Source: Lachnospiraceae bacterium (GTDB lineage: Bacteria > Bacillota > Clostridia > Lachnospirales > Lachnospiraceae). From it: a stretch of DNA of 38,981 bases. Both the position numbers and the translations under genes were made by a program. The notes below the pieces were generated by a model. The model was not told the origin of the DNA. It worked only from the letters and a program-made list of their open reading frames with translations, and did no database searches. Below, piece by piece: positions 8,517 to 16,413 of this stretch (its first letter is position 1; every line of letters starts with the position of its first letter). The stretch covers positions 3,997 to 42,977 of the forward strand of contig JAUNGD010000028.1 of NCBI GenBank assembly GCA_030524705.1, written 5' to 3'.

Positions 8517-8543
8517 CCTCTACCTCCCTTTCATAGCACAAGA

Positions 8544-8574
8544 GGGAACGATCCCCTCCTTCCAGAATCGTCCC
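8544..8574 (-). promoter_or_regulatory. hairpin between esterase fusion gene and GH3 remnant
   Basis: GGGAACGAT (8544-8552) and ATCGTCCC (8567-8574) form an 8-bp stem with one bulge in the spacer after the tannase fusion gene. No T-run follows on minus, so termination would be weak. The AT-rich stretch just before it on minus (8580-8610) could contain a promoter for the downstream regulators, but no convincing -35/-10 pair was found. Confidence 0.3.
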
Positions 8575-8622
8575 GGCTCTGTTATTTGTTATATTATTGT
8601 TTGATGTGCTCTTTGTCTGTAC

Positions 8623-11600
8623 CTACAGCCTCCGGCGAAGGAAATCAAAAATCAGATTCAGATTTTCTTCTGCACCGAACATCGGATCATCGTGTTCCGC
8701 GCCCTCCAGGGCGGCAAATTCCACCTTATCTTCTCCAATCCTCTCTTTTATTTCCCTGACAAATTCCAGTGACTGCTGCTGCGGTACCAGCCGGTCCACG
8801 GTTCCATGCTGTACCAGGATCGGACTCATTTTTTCACTGATATAAGACGCGGGATCAGCCGCCGCACAAAGCTCTTTGGAAGCCTCCGGCACTGCAATTC
8901 CCAGATATTTTGATTCCGGAGACAGCGGTTCGTCATGATCCGCAAAGCTGATTCCATTGGCTCTTGCCTGGTCATCCATGGTCTTAAAATTCATCGGCCC
9001 AAACTGGTCCACCGCCGCCGCAACAAAAGGCGTCTCTCTGTATTCGTCCTCCGGCTTTTCTCCGGGAAATGCCCCGTTCGGAATATTCATGGCCAGCATA
9101 GCGGCCAGGTTTCCTCCCGCTGAGCCGCCGATAGAGACCATACGCTCCGGATCCAGACCATATTCCTTTGCATGCGCCTTCAGGAAACGGACCGCCTCTC
9201 TGCAGTCCAGCACCGCTGCCGGGAAAATTGCTTCACCGCTGAGACGGTACTCCACTGCCGCCACTGCAAAGCCTCGTCTGACTCCCTCCAGATACGCCTC
9301 CAGATGAAAGTCCCGTTTATCTCCAAATGCGAATCCGCCTCCGTGGGTGTAGACCAGCACCGGGAACGGCCCCTGTCCCTCCTCGGGCAGGAACAGATCA
9401 AGACGCTGATTTTTGCTCTCTTCTCCATAAGGAATATCCAGATAACTTCTATTGATCCAGCTGATATCCGCCATCACAGGCTCATGCCCCTGCCCTGGGG
9501 CCGCTTCTACTCCCGGCTGACCTGTCACCTGCCCTGCGGCCGCTTCTGTCTCCGGCTGGCCTGCTGTCTGTCCTGGGGCCGCTTCTGCCTCCCCGCAGAT
9601 TTCATCGATCCACCGGCATACGTCTCCCGGATAATCCGCCTCGCTGTGCGGCCTGTCCCAAACAAGCTCATAATCCACCGGTTTGCCTGCCGCCGCCAGC
9701 TTCAGGGCAAGTATCATGCTTGCCGTAAACGCAGTATCTGCATCACTGGCCCCCACTCTGATGCGGTAATAGGCGGCCGTATCACTTTTCTCCTCCGTTC
9801 CGATATAATTCAGCGGATTGATCAGATAGATTCTTCGATCCTGCTCCGGGTCCAGCTCCGCCGCCGCATAAGAATCATAATACCTCTTATATTCCTCCGG
9901 GAACTCATCCTTCAGCTCTGCGATCGCCGCAGTGATTCCCCGGTTAAAATGCATATAATGATTTTTCTTTGAGCCGAACACCCGGTTTTCTCCGCTGTCC
10001 ATTCCCAGCGTATCAAAGGAGGTACAAGGCTTCATCCTTCTTCTGTGCTGCAGCACATACGTATCCAGGTCCGTTATCACAGCCTCTCTTCCATTCCAGC
10101 TCAGCCAGCCCTTCTTCTCATTGCCCTTCACCAGTACCATCGGAGGCTCCTGACCCTCGTACGGCACTCCCTTGGGCGGACGGGATACCAGATCTCCCAG
10201 AGAAGGCGGTTCCGCGCCTGCCTCTTCTCCTGCTCCCTTATTCTCCGTCTTTTGAAGCGCGACTCCCGGACCTGCATGACCCTGCATCAGATCTGAGCCC
10301 TCTTCCTTGTCTTCTTTGCCTCCCATAGGAGCCATCGTCAAATACTCATAATTTCCATTCAGGTAATCTTCCACCGAATAGGGTACCTCCAGCTCTCCGC
10401 TTTGCAGCTTCTGCAGAAATACCGTGGCCGATTCACTGATTTTATTCATCAAATAATCGTAGGCGCTTCCGCTCCTGCCGTCTTCCTTCAGCAAAAGCGG
10501 CTGATGCTCCAGCGGGCTTTCCAGTCCAAGGCTGTTAAAATATTGAATATACTGTTCCTTCAGCTTCGCAGACAAAGCCTCCTGGAATGGTGTCATGACC
10601 CCAGCCGGTCCCGCAGGAGAATTCTCATTTTCCTTATCTGCCGAAAACATCCACTCGTATGCCTGATCCGAATGCTCCAGATCTACGATGGGACAATACA
10701 TCTGAGCGGCATAAATGTCATCCCGCTCCTCCATAAACGCTCCGTTTTCCTTCAGATATGCATCAAAATTCGCATTGTTTCCGGTGACAGCCAGTAAAGA
10801 AGACATGGCGCCGCCGGCACTCCATCCCACAGAAATAATATGATCCAGATTTCCCGGAATTGCCTTCGCATTGTGTCTCAGAAAGCGGATCGCCGTCTTG
10901 AGATCCACCAGATTGGCAGGAGCTTTTCCGCACAGCTCCCCGTTTTCATCCCTTGATTCACTTCCGCGGTTGCCGCAGGCTACATAGACAAAGCCATGCT
11001 CCAGATACTGTTCTGCCGAGCATCTCGGTCCGCCCAGCCACACATGAGGCATCTGCATGTATCCTGCTGAATTGTTTCCGAAAACAACCGGTACTGTTTC
11101 AGCCGTATATCCGTTCATACTGCCTTCCCGGTCGATTTCCCCCTTCGCCTTCATATAAGGCTCCGGTACGAAAATGCTCAGGCGCTGGAACTTCGGCGTC
11201 GTTGCCCTCTCAGTATACAGAATATCCTCCAGGCACCAGCACCTGTATGTCTCGTCAAAAAACCAGCTGTCCTTACAGTCAGACAATTCCATTGTTTTAT
11301 TCGTAATTGATATGTTCTCGTTCATTTCTTCCTCCACGATCTCTTTTAACACCAGTTCCATTGCATCTAAAATTTCCAGTATCTCCCGGCGGCCTATATT
11401 ATCATAATGTATCCCGGCCTTTACCGTTACCGGATTGTGATATATCTCCTTCAGAGCTTCCGCCCACCGGCGGCAGATACAGCCTTCCTTGTGCCCCGGA
11501 AAGACGATTTCATGTGTCTCCATCCCCGGGCCTGCCACGGCCACCGCACCGATGTGGCTCCTGTCGCCGCCTTCGATCAATACATCCAGCCCCGCTCCTG

Positions 11601-11673
11601 TGTCAAACATATGAATGCGGATCTCCCGGCCAAGCACTGTCCGCCGTTTCTCCAGACAAATTCCCTGCTTCAT
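8623..11673 (-). CDS. LpdD-like / tannase / alpha-beta esterase trifunctional fusion
   Basis: This is a 1016-aa cytoplasmic protein with no signal peptide. Residues 1-~115 resemble the LpdD family that accompanies UbiD gallate decarboxylases (GAVAVAGPG, FPGHKEG, KAGIHYDNIGRREI). Residues ~120-693 resemble lactobacillal tannase: FGNNSAGYMQMPHVWLGGPR, the nucleophile motif GWSAGG (Ser285), Asp644 in GASDADTAF and His676 in RPHSEADY. A Gly/Ala/Pro/Gln-rich linker (694-731) follows. Residues ~738-1016 form an HSL/BD-FAE-type esterase with oxyanion motif HGGG (777-780), GGSAGG (Ser851), Asp960 and His994. It should hydrolyse galloyl or related phenolic esters and, through the first domain, support prenyl-FMN-dependent decarboxylation by UbiD. 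The ATG at 11673 overlaps the stop of an upstream mini-ORF (ATGA). An internal start at 11325 is plausible. Confidence 0.88.
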   Translation of the reverse strand: MKQGICLEKRRTVLGREIRIHMFDTGAGLDVLIEGGDRSHIGAVAVAGPGMETHEIVFPGHKEGCICRRWAEALKEIYHNPVTVKAGIHYDNIGRREILEILDAMELVLKEIVEEEMNENISITNKTMELSDCKDSWFFDETYRCWCLEDILYTERATTPKFQRLSIFVPEPYMKAKGEIDREGSMNGYTAETVPVVFGNNSAGYMQMPHVWLGGPRCSAEQYLEHGFVYVACGNRGSESRDENGELCGKAPANLVDLKTAIRFLRHNAKAIPGNLDHIISVGWSAGGAMSSLLAVTGNNANFDAYLKENGAFMEERDDIYAAQMYCPIVDLEHSDQAYEWMFSADKENENSPAGPAGVMTPFQEALSAKLKEQYIQYFNSLGLESPLEHQPLLLKEDGRSGSAYDYLMNKISESATVFLQKLQSGELEVPYSVEDYLNGNYEYLTMAPMGGKEDKEEGSDLMQGHAGPGVALQKTENKGAGEEAGAEPPSLGDLVSRPPKGVPYEGQEPPMVLVKGNEKKGWLSWNGREAVITDLDTYVLQHRRRMKPCTSFDTLGMDSGENRVFGSKKNHYMHFNRGITAAIAELKDEFPEEYKRYYDSYAAAELDPEQDRRIYLINPLNYIGTEEKSDTAAYYRIRVGASDADTAFTASMILALKLAAAGKPVDYELVWDRPHSEADYPGDVCRWIDEICGEAEAAPGQTAGQPETEAAAGQVTGQPGVEAAPGQGHEPVMADISWINRSYLDIPYGEESKNQRLDLFLPEEGQGPFPVLVYTHGGGFAFGDKRDFHLEAYLEGVRRGFAVAAVEYRLSGEAIFPAAVLDCREAVRFLKAHAKEYGLDPERMVSIGGSAGGNLAAMLAMNIPNGAFPGEKPEDEYRETPFVAAAVDQFGPMNFKTMDDQARANGISFADHDEPLSPESKYLGIAVPEASKELCAAADPASYISEKMSPILVQHGTVDRLVPQQQSLEFVREIKERIGEDKVEFAALEGAEHDDPMFGAEENLNLIFDFLRRRL
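11323..11335 (-). promoter_or_regulatory. internal ribosome binding site and ATG inside the fusion gene
   Basis: A GGAGG motif (11335-11331) lies six bases before an in-frame ATG (11325-11323, Met117), exactly where the LpdD-like domain ends and the tannase-like domain begins. The Glu-Glu codons GAG GAA encode it in frame. It could start a tannase-esterase isoform without the LpdD part, or be a relic of two separate genes joined by loss of a stop codon. Confidence 0.45.
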
Positions 11674-11793
11674 GTTCCTCTTTCCATGCCTTTCCTGCGC
11701 TGTTCCATCATATGTCCTTCTGTCATATGCATTCCCTGTGCCGTTCCATCATATGTCCTTCTGTCATATGCATTCCCTGTGCCGTTTCATCAT
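11670..11793 (-). other. three chained mini-ORFs with ATGA overlaps
   Basis: Between ubiX and the fusion gene are three short reading frames: 11793-11764 (MMKRHRECI), 11767-11723 (MTEGHMMERHRECI) and 11726-11670 (MTEGHMMEQRRKGMERGT). Each start overlaps the previous stop as ATGA: ubiX with the first, first with second, second with third, third with the ATG of the fusion gene at 11673. AAGGA motifs precede internal ATG codons. They arise from the 41-bp repeat, whose length of 3n-1 preserves this frame relation. They could carry translational coupling from ubiX across the spacer; a function for the peptides themselves is doubtful. Confidence 0.4.
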
Positions 11794-11802
11794 ATGCCCT
11801 CC
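11686..11802 (-). repeat. 41-bp tandem repeat, about 2.7 copies
   Basis: Two near-perfect units occupy 11702-11742 and 11743-11783. A third, diverged part-copy (11784-11802) runs into the ubiX stop region, and a decayed part-copy extends to about 11686. The unit contains CAGAAGGACATATGATGG, a ribosome binding site plus start. It looks like serial duplication of the ubiX stop/coupling segment. Confidence 0.85.
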
Positions 11803-12353
11803 CATTCGTAGGTTTCTTCATTCAAACCGAACTGCCGCAGGATCCTCTGTACCGCATGTGCAGTACATTCTTCTACAGACTGCGGGCGATGGTAATACGT
11901 CAGCATAGGCGGCATAATTACAACACCCATGCGGCTCAGCTCATACATATTTCTGAGGTGGATCGTATTGAGAGGAGACTCTCTGGCCACCAGCACCAGT
12001 TTTCTGTTTTCTTTCAAAGTAACATCAGCGGCCCGGAGCAAAAGATTGTCGCTGTATCCTGAGACAATTCCTGCCACGGTCTTCATAGAACACGGAACAA
12101 TGACCATGCCCTCCATCTCAAAGCTTCCGGAAGCCGGTCTGGCCCCTATATTTTCATTTTCATAGCAGATATCTGCCAGCTCCCTTATCTGCTCCAAAGA
12201 GATATCTGTCTCCTGGCGCAAGGTCAGCTCGGCTCCCCTGGTCATAATCAAATGACTTTCCACCGTATCATTTTTCTGAAGCTGCCGAAGCAGCTCCACC
12301 GTAAGAGGCGCACCGGAGGCGCCGCTCATTCCGACTAACAGACGCTTTTTCAA
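11790..12353 (-). CDS. ubiX: UbiX/Pad1 flavin prenyltransferase (LpdB-like)
   Basis: The 187-aa flavoprotein prenylates FMN to make the prFMN cofactor of UbiD decarboxylases. The glycine-rich N-terminal motif is GMSGASG (8-14), and the family signatures VPCSMKTVAGI and ARESPLNTIHLRNM are intact, as are the active-site Ser/Glu-type residues within them. Length is normal. The start is TTG at 12353, preceded by GAGGTG with ~6 bases spacing. The gene follows ubiD by 87 bp (with a GCCTGC/GCAGGC stem at 12392-12417) and overlaps the first mini-ORF. The neighbourhood with UbiD and an LpdD-like domain matches gallate decarboxylase loci, where this subunit is LpdB. Confidence 0.95.
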   Translation of the reverse strand: MKKRLLVGMSGASGAPLTVELLRQLQKNDTVESHLIMTRGAELTLRQETDISLEQIRELADICYENENIGARPASGSFEMEGMVIVPCSMKTVAGIVSGYSDNLLLRAADVTLKENRKLVLVARESPLNTIHLRNMYELSRMGVVIMPPMLTYYHRPQSVEECTAHAVQRILRQFGLNEETYEWEGI

Positions 12354-12440
12354 CTTATCACCTCACCAAATGTTTCTGTCATCAAATATTTGCCTGCATC
12401 TCACATTTGCGGCAGGCGGCTCTGCCTTCGCTCAATGTTT

Positions 12441-13913
12441 CTAGCTCAGCCATTTTTTGGGGTCTACTTCCATGAAAGCAGCTCTGCGGAACCGGTCTTT
12501 CAGATGAAACGGCACTGTGCAGTCAAAAATTGTCTTGCAGCTGATTCCATTATCTGAAATAGAGGGCGCGTAAAGTGTACTGGAGCTGGGATCCAGAGGA
12601 TGGCATCTGACCCCCGGGATCGTCACGATATCCCGATCTCCCTGAAATCTGGTGTTCATGGCCCACAGAACATCTCTCGTATCAAAAATGTCCACATCCT
12701 CATCCACCAGTATTACGTGCTTCAGCTCCGGAAATGCCGAAAACGCCAGCAATGCTGCCTGCCGCTGTTTGCCCTCGTCCGTGTGAACGGTCTTCCGGCA
12801 CTGAAGGACCGCCATATATTTGCCTCCACCGGAGGCATGAGCGTAGACGTTAGTCACCTTCCCCGGCAATGCCTTTTCAATCATATTGTAAATGCTTGCC
12901 TCCGTAGGAATTCCCGCCAGATTCACATGCTCCTCCGACGGACCTATTACCGTCTGCATGATAGGATTCTTGCGGGTAGTCACCGCCTTTACTTTAATCA
13001 GCCAGCACTCGGAGGACGCGCGTCCGTTGTAGCCCGGAAATTCCGGCATTGCATAGCCTGTATGCGAATTCTGGTCCTCCACCACCTTCACGCCCGGAAC
13101 AATCTCGCCCTCAATGACATACTCTGCATTTGCGATCGCATTTTCGTTGATAGAAACACATCTGTGCAGCTTCACCGGCTGCTGGCGGATGGCCCCGGCA
13201 ATCGACAGTTCATCGTAGCCAAGAGGCGTTGTGGGCGGTTCAAAGCAGGATCCTATTTCTATTGCCGGATCGACTCCGATCGATATGGATATCGGGAGCG
13301 GCTGATTCAGCTCCGTCGCCCGCTCTGCCATTGCACCAATGTGCCGGCTTCCGGGCTGAAGGAAAATGGACAATTCATCCCTGGACTGGATGCACATTCT
13401 ATGAATCGTCACATCCGAAAGCCCCGTATCCGGGTGGGTGGCATAGCACATTCCCATTGTAATATACGGACCGGCATCCAACGGCGTATTAGTGGGAGCC
13501 GGGATCAGCCTGAACAGGTCAAAATCCGGATCCTCTGCCCGGTAGATCATCTCCTGACATGGCGCAGCCTCCTCCGTCACCACCGGAGCCAGCGGTTTTT
13601 TTGCACATTCACACAGCAGCTTCCCCAGGTTTTCCTTTTCACATCCCAGCAGAAGACCAACCCTTTCCCGGCTGGCAAGAAGTCCGATCACTACGCTGGC
13701 CCCGGGATGCCCCTTTACATTGTGAAAGATCATTGCAGGACCGTTTACCTTTGTGGGGCGCATCACAGTGCCGCCGGCTCCGACGTACCGGTACACACCT
13801 GACAGCTCTGCCTCAGGATCCACCTCCACCTTCGTCTCGATCAGCTGCCCCGGAGTCTCCCGCAGAACATCAAGTGCTGTACGCAGGTCTAAAATATCGG
13901 TTCTATTATTCAT
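12441..13913 (-). CDS. ubiD: UbiD-family decarboxylase, probable gallate decarboxylase (LpdC-like)
   Basis: The 490-aa prFMN-dependent decarboxylase has family blocks including MIFHNVKGHPGASVV, DAGPYITMGMCYATHPDTG, VTIHRMC (conserved Arg172), LQPGSRHIG, the Glu-rich NAEYVIEGEIVPG (262-274) and HASGGGKYMAV. The length equals that of LpdC-type hydroxyarylic acid decarboxylases. Gallate or protocatechuate is the likely substrate because a tannase-like domain and UbiX are encoded next door; vanillate or 4-hydroxybenzoate cannot be excluded. The ATG at 13913 has AGGAGG four bases upstream. The open frame extends to 14102 but would overlap pgmB and does not match the family. Confidence 0.93.
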   Translation of the reverse strand: MNNRTDILDLRTALDVLRETPGQLIETKVEVDPEAELSGVYRYVGAGGTVMRPTKVNGPAMIFHNVKGHPGASVVIGLLASRERVGLLLGCEKENLGKLLCECAKKPLAPVVTEEAAPCQEMIYRAEDPDFDLFRLIPAPTNTPLDAGPYITMGMCYATHPDTGLSDVTIHRMCIQSRDELSIFLQPGSRHIGAMAERATELNQPLPISISIGVDPAIEIGSCFEPPTTPLGYDELSIAGAIRQQPVKLHRCVSINENAIANAEYVIEGEIVPGVKVVEDQNSHTGYAMPEFPGYNGRASSECWLIKVKAVTTRKNPIMQTVIGPSEEHVNLAGIPTEASIYNMIEKALPGKVTNVYAHASGGGKYMAVLQCRKTVHTDEGKQRQAALLAFSAFPELKHVILVDEDVDIFDTRDVLWAMNTRFQGDRDIVTIPGVRCHPLDPSSSTLYAPSISDNGISCKTIFDCTVPFHLKDRFRRAAFMEVDPKKWLS

Positions 13914-13954
13914 AATGCCTCCTGTAAAGCTATGTTTTCTGATTCGTTTCTTTT

Positions 13955-14614
13955 CTATTTTATTACATTTAAAATGTCGCTGACCCGCTTCAGAGGATAA
14001 TCTGTCCATTCGTAGTCTGAAGCCGCTCCGAGCCCTGCACTCAAAAAGCCTCCATTGTGCGCGGCCTGTATCCCCGCTTCCGCATCCTCTACCACCAGAC
14101 ATTCTCCTGGCTGCAGCCCCAGCATATCGGCTGCCTTCAGGAAAACCTCGGGATTCGGTTTGGAAAAAGTAATATTGGTCCCATCGCTGACTGCGTGAAA
14201 AAATCCTTCCAGGCCAATCTGTCTCAATATCATTTTCGTATTCTTGCTGGAGGATCCGACAGCCACTTTCAGCTCGCGCTCCTTTAATGCCTCCAGAGTA
14301 GCCTTCACATCCTGCGGCAGATCCTCCGGCGTCATTTTCTTAAGAAGATCACGGTATATTTCATTTTTCTGCCTGGCCAGCTTTTCCTTTTCCCCGGCAG
14401 AATACGACCTTTCGGAGCGTTCCAGAATAATATCCAGACTATCCATTCTGCTGACTCCTCTCAGCCGGTTATTGATTTTTTCGTCGAAGTAGATTCCCTG
14501 TGCATCTGCAATGGCCTTCCACGCCTGATAATGATACGTATCCGTAAAGCAGATCACTCCGTCCAGGTCAAAAATCACGGCTTTCAGCTTATATTTATTC
14601 GTATTACCGTCCAT
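13955..14614 (-). CDS. pgmB: beta-phosphoglucomutase, HAD family
   Basis: The 219-aa HAD phosphatase-like mutase interconverts beta-glucose-1-phosphate and glucose-6-phosphate. The nucleophile motif is FDLDGV (Asp16, Asp18). Cap-domain LRGVSRMDSLD, GSSSKNT, SKPNPEVFL and EDAEAGIQAA are all typical of PgmB. It is encoded 11 bp after the GH3 gene and 41 bp before ubiD, with ribosome binding site GGGAGG. beta-Glucose-1-phosphate is produced by inverting phosphorylases such as GH65; the only one in the window is at 26458-28962, in another operon. Its presence here suggests that sugar released from phenolic glycosides or esters is handled by the same operon. Confidence 0.92.
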   Translation of the reverse strand: MDGNTNKYKLKAVIFDLDGVICFTDTYHYQAWKAIADAQGIYFDEKINNRLRGVSRMDSLDIILERSERSYSAGEKEKLARQKNEIYRDLLKKMTPEDLPQDVKATLEALKERELKVAVGSSSKNTKMILRQIGLEGFFHAVSDGTNITFSKPNPEVFLKAADMLGLQPGECLVVEDAEAGIQAAHNGGFLSAGLGAASDYEWTDYPLKRVSDILNVIK

Positions 14615-14625
14615 CTTTTCCTCCC

Positions 14626-16278
14626 TTAGCAGTGTGTATCCGGCAATCCGCAGAACGGATCTGTGGGACTTATCCCCCGAAATGTACTGTTCCCAATCAG
14701 CTTTTCAATGGCCCCGCAAACCGTCGCCCGGGTAGCCGAGTATGCATTCACGTATGTTCTGACTCTTGGAACATCCTGCAGATGGTATGGATTGGCAAAG
14801 GAAATAAAAACCGTCTTTTCCTCATTCACAAACCGGGGAATTTCCATTGCGTGCTTCGGGCACCAGCTGATGCGCACCGTCGTATTGTTGCTGGCGGTCT
14901 GATAATTTGCCAGGATCAGAGTCAGCCTGTCTTCGGGCAATCCGGCGCTCCCATGCAGATCATCTGCAAAGGGATCATACCGCTCCACCTGGAATCCATT
15001 TTTCTCCAGAATCTCCTGCGCGGTATCACCGATGCTTCCGTCGAACATGCGATCCTCGCCCAGCACCGTCAGCCTGATCTTCGGGTAATCCAATGACCGT
15101 ACCGGTACTGCCTGCTGTATGTCCTTAACCAGTGTAATTGCCTGGTCCGCACATTCTTCTGCCCAGCGTCCGCACTGCCCAAAGGAAATCTCATCAAGCT
15201 CATGGGGCTTGCGGCTTTCATCCGTCACCCTGGCCTTCAGGGCAAGAATTCTGGTGACCGCCTCATCCAGCCGCTCCCCTGTCAGAATTCCGTTCTGCAG
15301 ACCTTCCTTTACATATCGAATATCTTCATAAACATCAGTAGAAAAACAGATCATGTCACATCCGGCCTGGATGCTGGCAGGAATTGCCTCTCTTCTGGCC
15401 ATTGCCATCGTATAGCCGCCCATGATCGTTGCATCCGTAATGATAACCCCCTGGAAACCGAACCTTTCCCGGAGCACTCCGGTCAGCATTTCTCTGCTGA
15501 GAGAAGCCGGAAGCTCATCCTTTTCAGAGGCCTCTGGATTTACCCATCGAATCACATTCGGCTGAACAATATGTCCTACCATAATGCTGAGCAGCCCTTC
15601 CTTTATCAGGCTTTCATATATCTTCCCATAAGAGGAAAACCATTCCTCCGCGCTGAGGTCATTATAAGTGGGATGCAGGTGCTGGTCCCTGTAGTCCACT
15701 CCGTCTCCCGGAAAATGCTTACAGGACGCCGCCAGTCCATGCTTCTGGAGCTCCCTTACAAATACGGACGCATGCTTTAAAACAGTATCCGGATCATTTC
15801 CGAAGGTCCTTACATTTGTAATAGGATTCCTGAAATTGTAATCAATATCCACTACCGGCGAAAAGGTCCAGTTTACTCCTGCTTCTCTTCCCTGACGGGC
15901 GCAAACTCTGGCAAAATTTCTGGTACACTCCATATCATCTGCCGCCGCCACCTGCATCTGGGAACCAAAATAAGTTCCATCCGTGAGAACGCCGGCGCCG
16001 CCTTCCTCCAGATTAGCCGCCTTCAGCAGCGGTATCCTGGCACACTTCTCCATTTCCCGGTACTTTTTCTGAATATTCTCCAGTGTATCCGGGCGAAACA
16101 AGATGCCGCCGATGCCATACTTCTGTATCAGCTCCCGACGGCTCTGCTGTTCATACACATCTCCCAAAATGCAAAATAACTGCCCGATTTTTTCCTCCTC
16201 TGTCATATCATCCAGTGTCTGTTTTACCCAGACACACTGCTCTTCCCGCAGAAAATAAGGTGCTTTCTGCAAATCCAT
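14626..16278 (-). CDS. GH3 family glycosidase, NagZ-like
   Basis: The 550-aa protein has a GH3 N-terminal (beta/alpha)8 domain with KHFPGDG (187-193), followed by the Asp198/His200 pair in RDQHLHP, which is the NagZ-type acid/base loop. The nucleophile is Asp282 in IITDATIMGG. A C-terminal alpha/beta region follows from about residue 370 (LTVLGEDRMFDGSIGD). No signal peptide, so it acts on imported substrate. The NagZ signature suggests beta-N-acetylglucosaminidase or a related beta-glycosidase, possibly with phosphorolytic activity as known for some members. As first gene of the tannase/decarboxylase operon it may act on glycosides of phenolic acids (inference). The ATG at 16278 follows AGGAGG. 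Confidence 0.85.
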   Translation of the reverse strand: MDLQKAPYFLREEQCVWVKQTLDDMTEEEKIGQLFCILGDVYEQQSRRELIQKYGIGGILFRPDTLENIQKKYREMEKCARIPLLKAANLEEGGAGVLTDGTYFGSQMQVAAADDMECTRNFARVCARQGREAGVNWTFSPVVDIDYNFRNPITNVRTFGNDPDTVLKHASVFVRELQKHGLAASCKHFPGDGVDYRDQHLHPTYNDLSAEEWFSSYGKIYESLIKEGLLSIMVGHIVQPNVIRWVNPEASEKDELPASLSREMLTGVLRERFGFQGVIITDATIMGGYTMAMARREAIPASIQAGCDMICFSTDVYEDIRYVKEGLQNGILTGERLDEAVTRILALKARVTDESRKPHELDEISFGQCGRWAEECADQAITLVKDIQQAVPVRSLDYPKIRLTVLGEDRMFDGSIGDTAQEILEKNGFQVERYDPFADDLHGSAGLPEDRLTLILANYQTASNNTTVRISWCPKHAMEIPRFVNEEKTVFISFANPYHLQDVPRVRTYVNAYSATRATVCGAIEKLIGNSTFRGISPTDPFCGLPDTHC

Positions 16279-16332
16279 ACCCTCTTCCTCCTCTGTTTTT
16301 GTCTATATTTCCCCGATTTTTCTCTAATATAA

Positions 16333-16361
16333 ATTATATTCTGTACAGGATTGACAAACAA
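16333..16361 (-). promoter_or_regulatory. promoter of the tannase/decarboxylase operon
   Basis: On minus, TTGTTT (16361-16356) and a perfect TATAAT (16338-16333) are 17 bp apart. The -10 lies in a near-palindrome (AATATAAATTATATT, 16326-16340). Its -35 overlaps the -35 of the divergent LysR promoter by one base, the usual geometry for a LysR regulator controlling itself and a divergent operon. Confidence 0.7.
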
Positions 16362-16379
16362 TTCGATTTTTCTTATCAT
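16351..16379 (+). promoter_or_regulatory. promoter of the LysR regulator gene
   Basis: TTGACA (16351-16356) and TATCAT (16374-16379) are separated by exactly 17 bp. Transcription should start near 16386, about 28 bases before the ATG at 16414. Confidence 0.75.
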
Positions 16380-16413
16380 TAAGTCATAAATGGAATTAAT
16401 ACAGGAGAAAGAT

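Noticed and set aside
11686-11802. Possible CRISPR array at the 41-bp repeats
   Set aside because: Units are contiguous with no unique spacers, and no cas genes are present.
11307-12062. Plus-strand frame with repeated Cys/His-rich peptide across the 41-bp repeats
   Set aside because: It is antisense to ubiX and the fusion gene; the repeated peptide only reflects the DNA repeat.
12600-13802. Open frame of 400 codons on plus, opposite ubiD
   Set aside because: Antisense shadow; ubiD on minus has full family conservation.
13914-14102. N-terminal extension of UbiD to 14102
   Set aside because: It would overlap pgmB, lacks a ribosome binding site, and does not match UbiD proteins, which begin near the ATG at 13913.
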